NCBI GenBank assembly: GCA_020631735.1
Contig: CM036209.1
Location: forward strand, 5,741,451 to 5,805,450
From: Saccharum officinarum
Taxonomy: Eukaryota > Streptophyta > Magnoliopsida > Poales > Poaceae
Direction: 5' to 3'
Length of the DNA: 64,000 nt
Both the position numbers and the translations under genes were made by a program. The notes below the pieces were generated by a model. It saw only the letters and a list, made by a program, of their open reading frames with translations. It ran no database searches and had not been told where the DNA came from. This document shows, in pieces, positions 62,184-64,000 of the stretch; within the stretch, counting starts at the first letter, position 1; each line of letters starts with the position of its first letter.

Positions 62184-64000
62184 CTCCTGCGTGCCATGCT
62201 CCTCGATGGCCTTTGAAAGATAATGGCTCTATCGAGACGAAGATCAGCCACAACACAACAGAGCAACGGTAGAAAAAATGAAATATACCACACATTGTTG
62301 CTCCAAGTTCATCCGCAGCAACTTGAAGTTCTTCAAGTGGTGGCAGATGTGGCCTAACTACAAATCAAGCGTAAGAAACGTAAGACCAAAAGCAAGAAAA
62401 CAAAAAAAAATAATAGGAAAGGCAACCTCCTACATCATTGTAAATAGCTTCAAGAACATCCGCCCACTCACTTATTGTGCTATCAGAGACTCCTAAAACA
62501 GTAACCAAACATCAACAAATTTGAAAAAAATGGAGATAACATAGAAACACAAAACAAGAAGAAAAAGCAACCTTCGCCGCCAGCCTAGCTCGGCCCAGAT
62601 GGCCCGAGAGTTGTGCCTGCAAGTGAAGGCCTTGGAGGTGCCCCCAAACTAACCTGAGCAAGATCCACACCCACAGGGTCATCAGGGTTCTCATTAGGGT
62701 TCCCTAGAGCCTTCGTCAATCCAGCTAAAGTAAAAAAAATAAGTCAAGTCCAGATGAAGTTTAAGATAAGCAGCCAGGCAAAGCAGGGCCAAATGGCAAC
62801 TCACCCAGATGCAAAGGGCTCAAAGCAGCATCTACAGCATCAACATCCTCAACACGCACACTATGCCACAAGCCGAAATGCCATGCTCTGGAATGGAGCA
62901 GCTAGAGAATATGCCGCCTCGTCCTCGGACACCTCCATAGTAGGAGCAACCACAGGACGGTGGCGGTCCACGCTGTCGGTCTTTGCATCTTTTGATGGGG
63001 AGGCGGTGCCATCACCGGTGCCTTCGCCCTCAAAGCCAGAAGAATCATCACCGAAAATGTCGGGCGCCACGACGGAGGGTTCAGCGGTAGGGCCACCACC
63101 CATTCCTTGAAGGGTGGTATCGACGAAGTCGTCGCCACCAAGATCTAAAGAGGCAACAGAGCGCTCGCTTTTGTTCCAGCAGTAATAGAGCCAGAGCCTC
63201 CACCAACATTTTCTACAACCTTCTCGTCATCATCAGTGGAGGCAGCGGTGGAGGCATCGACGGAGGCGGCAACAGAAGCGGTCAAGGTCTTCTGTTTCTT
63301 GCTGATGACCTTGGATGTACCAGACCCCTTTCTTTTCTTTGCCTCCACTACAACAGTCACGTTCTTGGTGGCTGCCTTCTTCGCTTTGTCCTCAAGGGAT
63401 TTGTGCACCTTCGTAGGAACATCATGTTCCTTGTGGTGGATCCCAAACTCTTCAAAAACCCTGTTAAGCCGAGGCATGGTGCTGGCAAGGGCCCGGCGCG
63501 CTAGATACTCTTTGTTAGACATTTCACTGAGTATCTCATGCGCCCCTGCCTCGGCGGACATCACCAACTTCTCAGCAGCCCGACCCTCCTTCTTCTCAAA
63601 GCCAAAACGAGGAAAGGGAACACTGACTCCTTCCCCAAAGACCAGAAGGTGAACCATCTCAATACTCATGGCAGGTCTGTTCCTACCAAGCGGCTAGCAG
63701 TTAGCCGCAACCATCTTCTCCACCAGATCCTGACCTCCAGAGTACTGGCAGGCTAGGGCGAAGGCCTTGTCACAGGCTTCGCGACCCTTAGCAGCCCCCG
63801 GACCCAGATTCCCCTAAGTCGAAGGCTTCATTGCGGTCATCACAGAATCTAGCGGTTACCGGGTGCTTTTCCTCCCATCCTCGCCAGTGGACGTTAGGCC
63901 ACCGGTCCTCACATAGAACTAGTACTGCATCTAGTCCTTGCTCCACTTATTCTTTTGAGCAAAAGAAATCTCTAGCTTTCCCCCTTTTGGTTCCTCTTGG

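Larger units (their letters stand above)
59065..64000 (-). pseudogene. Gag-like gene of a large gypsy-type retrotransposon ('putative gypsy type transposon' family), interrupted and decayed
   Basis: Minus-strand reading from the window edge gives KDxMQYxFYV (two TAG codons), then EMVHLLVFGEGVSVPFPRFG and MSNKEYLARRALASTMPRLN, a Lys-rich segment KKRKGSGTSKVISKKQK and an acidic Ser/Asp/Ala segment (62861-63140). A coiled coil (61890-62200) rich in LEELQKKVDLLNKEVD heptads and a GLTELGVTSRGIKRSIHHFM block follow, then APKAPSPAVEVSK-SREPTP and a stop. The parts are separated by frameshifts, probable introns and several TAG stops. Such proteins head large grass gypsy elements of the Retand type; the exact function is not settled. 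The last codons are split by a hAT-like insertion at 59110-61296. The 5' end lies beyond the window. Confidence 0.65.

Overview
This is a nuclear segment of a grass genome, most likely a panicoid (sorghum / sugarcane / Miscanthus type). The reasons are multi-exon plant genes with GT-AG introns and GC-rich first exons, dense Stowaway and other MITEs, solo LTRs, an L1-type LINE and Ty3/gypsy remnants. Two runs of exactly 100 N (226-325 and 40439-40538) are assembly gaps. There is no prokaryotic, organellar or CRISPR content, and I recognised no tRNA or rRNA gene.

Five host genes appear intact, and I could build continuous reading frames across their splice sites. They are: (1) 7928-11991 (+), a rhamnogalacturonate lyase, 7 exons, 726 aa; (2) 21093-23681 (+), an ILR1-like IAA-amino acid hydrolase (M20 family), 5 exons, 431 aa; (3) 25921-26748 (+), a small FMC1-like mitochondrial protein, 2 exons, 105 aa; (4) 27375-30219 (-), a DHHC protein S-acyltransferase, 5 exons, 477 aa, convergent with gene 3; (5) 34406-39420 (+), glutamine:fructose-6-phosphate aminotransferase, 11 exons, 673 aa. 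They are unrelated housekeeping or metabolic genes (cell-wall pectin, auxin conjugates, mitochondrial assembly, protein lipidation, hexosamine supply) and form no visible functional cluster.

The rest is repeat-rich. 1-2.2 kb is a broken Ty3/gypsy element. 12.78-19.77 kb is a Mutator-like element with a perfect 9-bp target duplication that carries a captured fragment of a BAHD acyltransferase gene. That fragment is itself split by a 5.2-kb solo LTR, which in turn hosts a hAT MITE (8-bp duplication) and a 0.63-kb foldback element. 44.5-48.9 kb is a decayed L1-type LINE. 50.1-50.9 kb holds MITEs, including two Stowaways abutting at one shared TA. 50.96-52.24 kb is a single-exon pseudogene of a family I cannot name. 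53.49-57.73 kb is a second solo LTR of the same broad family as the first, with a perfect 5-bp duplication. 57.7-64 kb is the minus-strand gag-like gene of a large gypsy-type element. A hAT-like element interrupts its last codons, and a further LTR sits inside that hAT.

The strongest unusual observations are the Pack-MULE-like gene capture with three further nested layers, the layered nest on the right side, a tandemly repeated 3' splice site in front of GFAT exon 2, a TAG-dominated set of premature stops consistent with decay of methylated CHG sites, and three dispersed arrays of a TTGCAACA-type microrepeat. No new enzymatic or defence system could be supported from the sequence.
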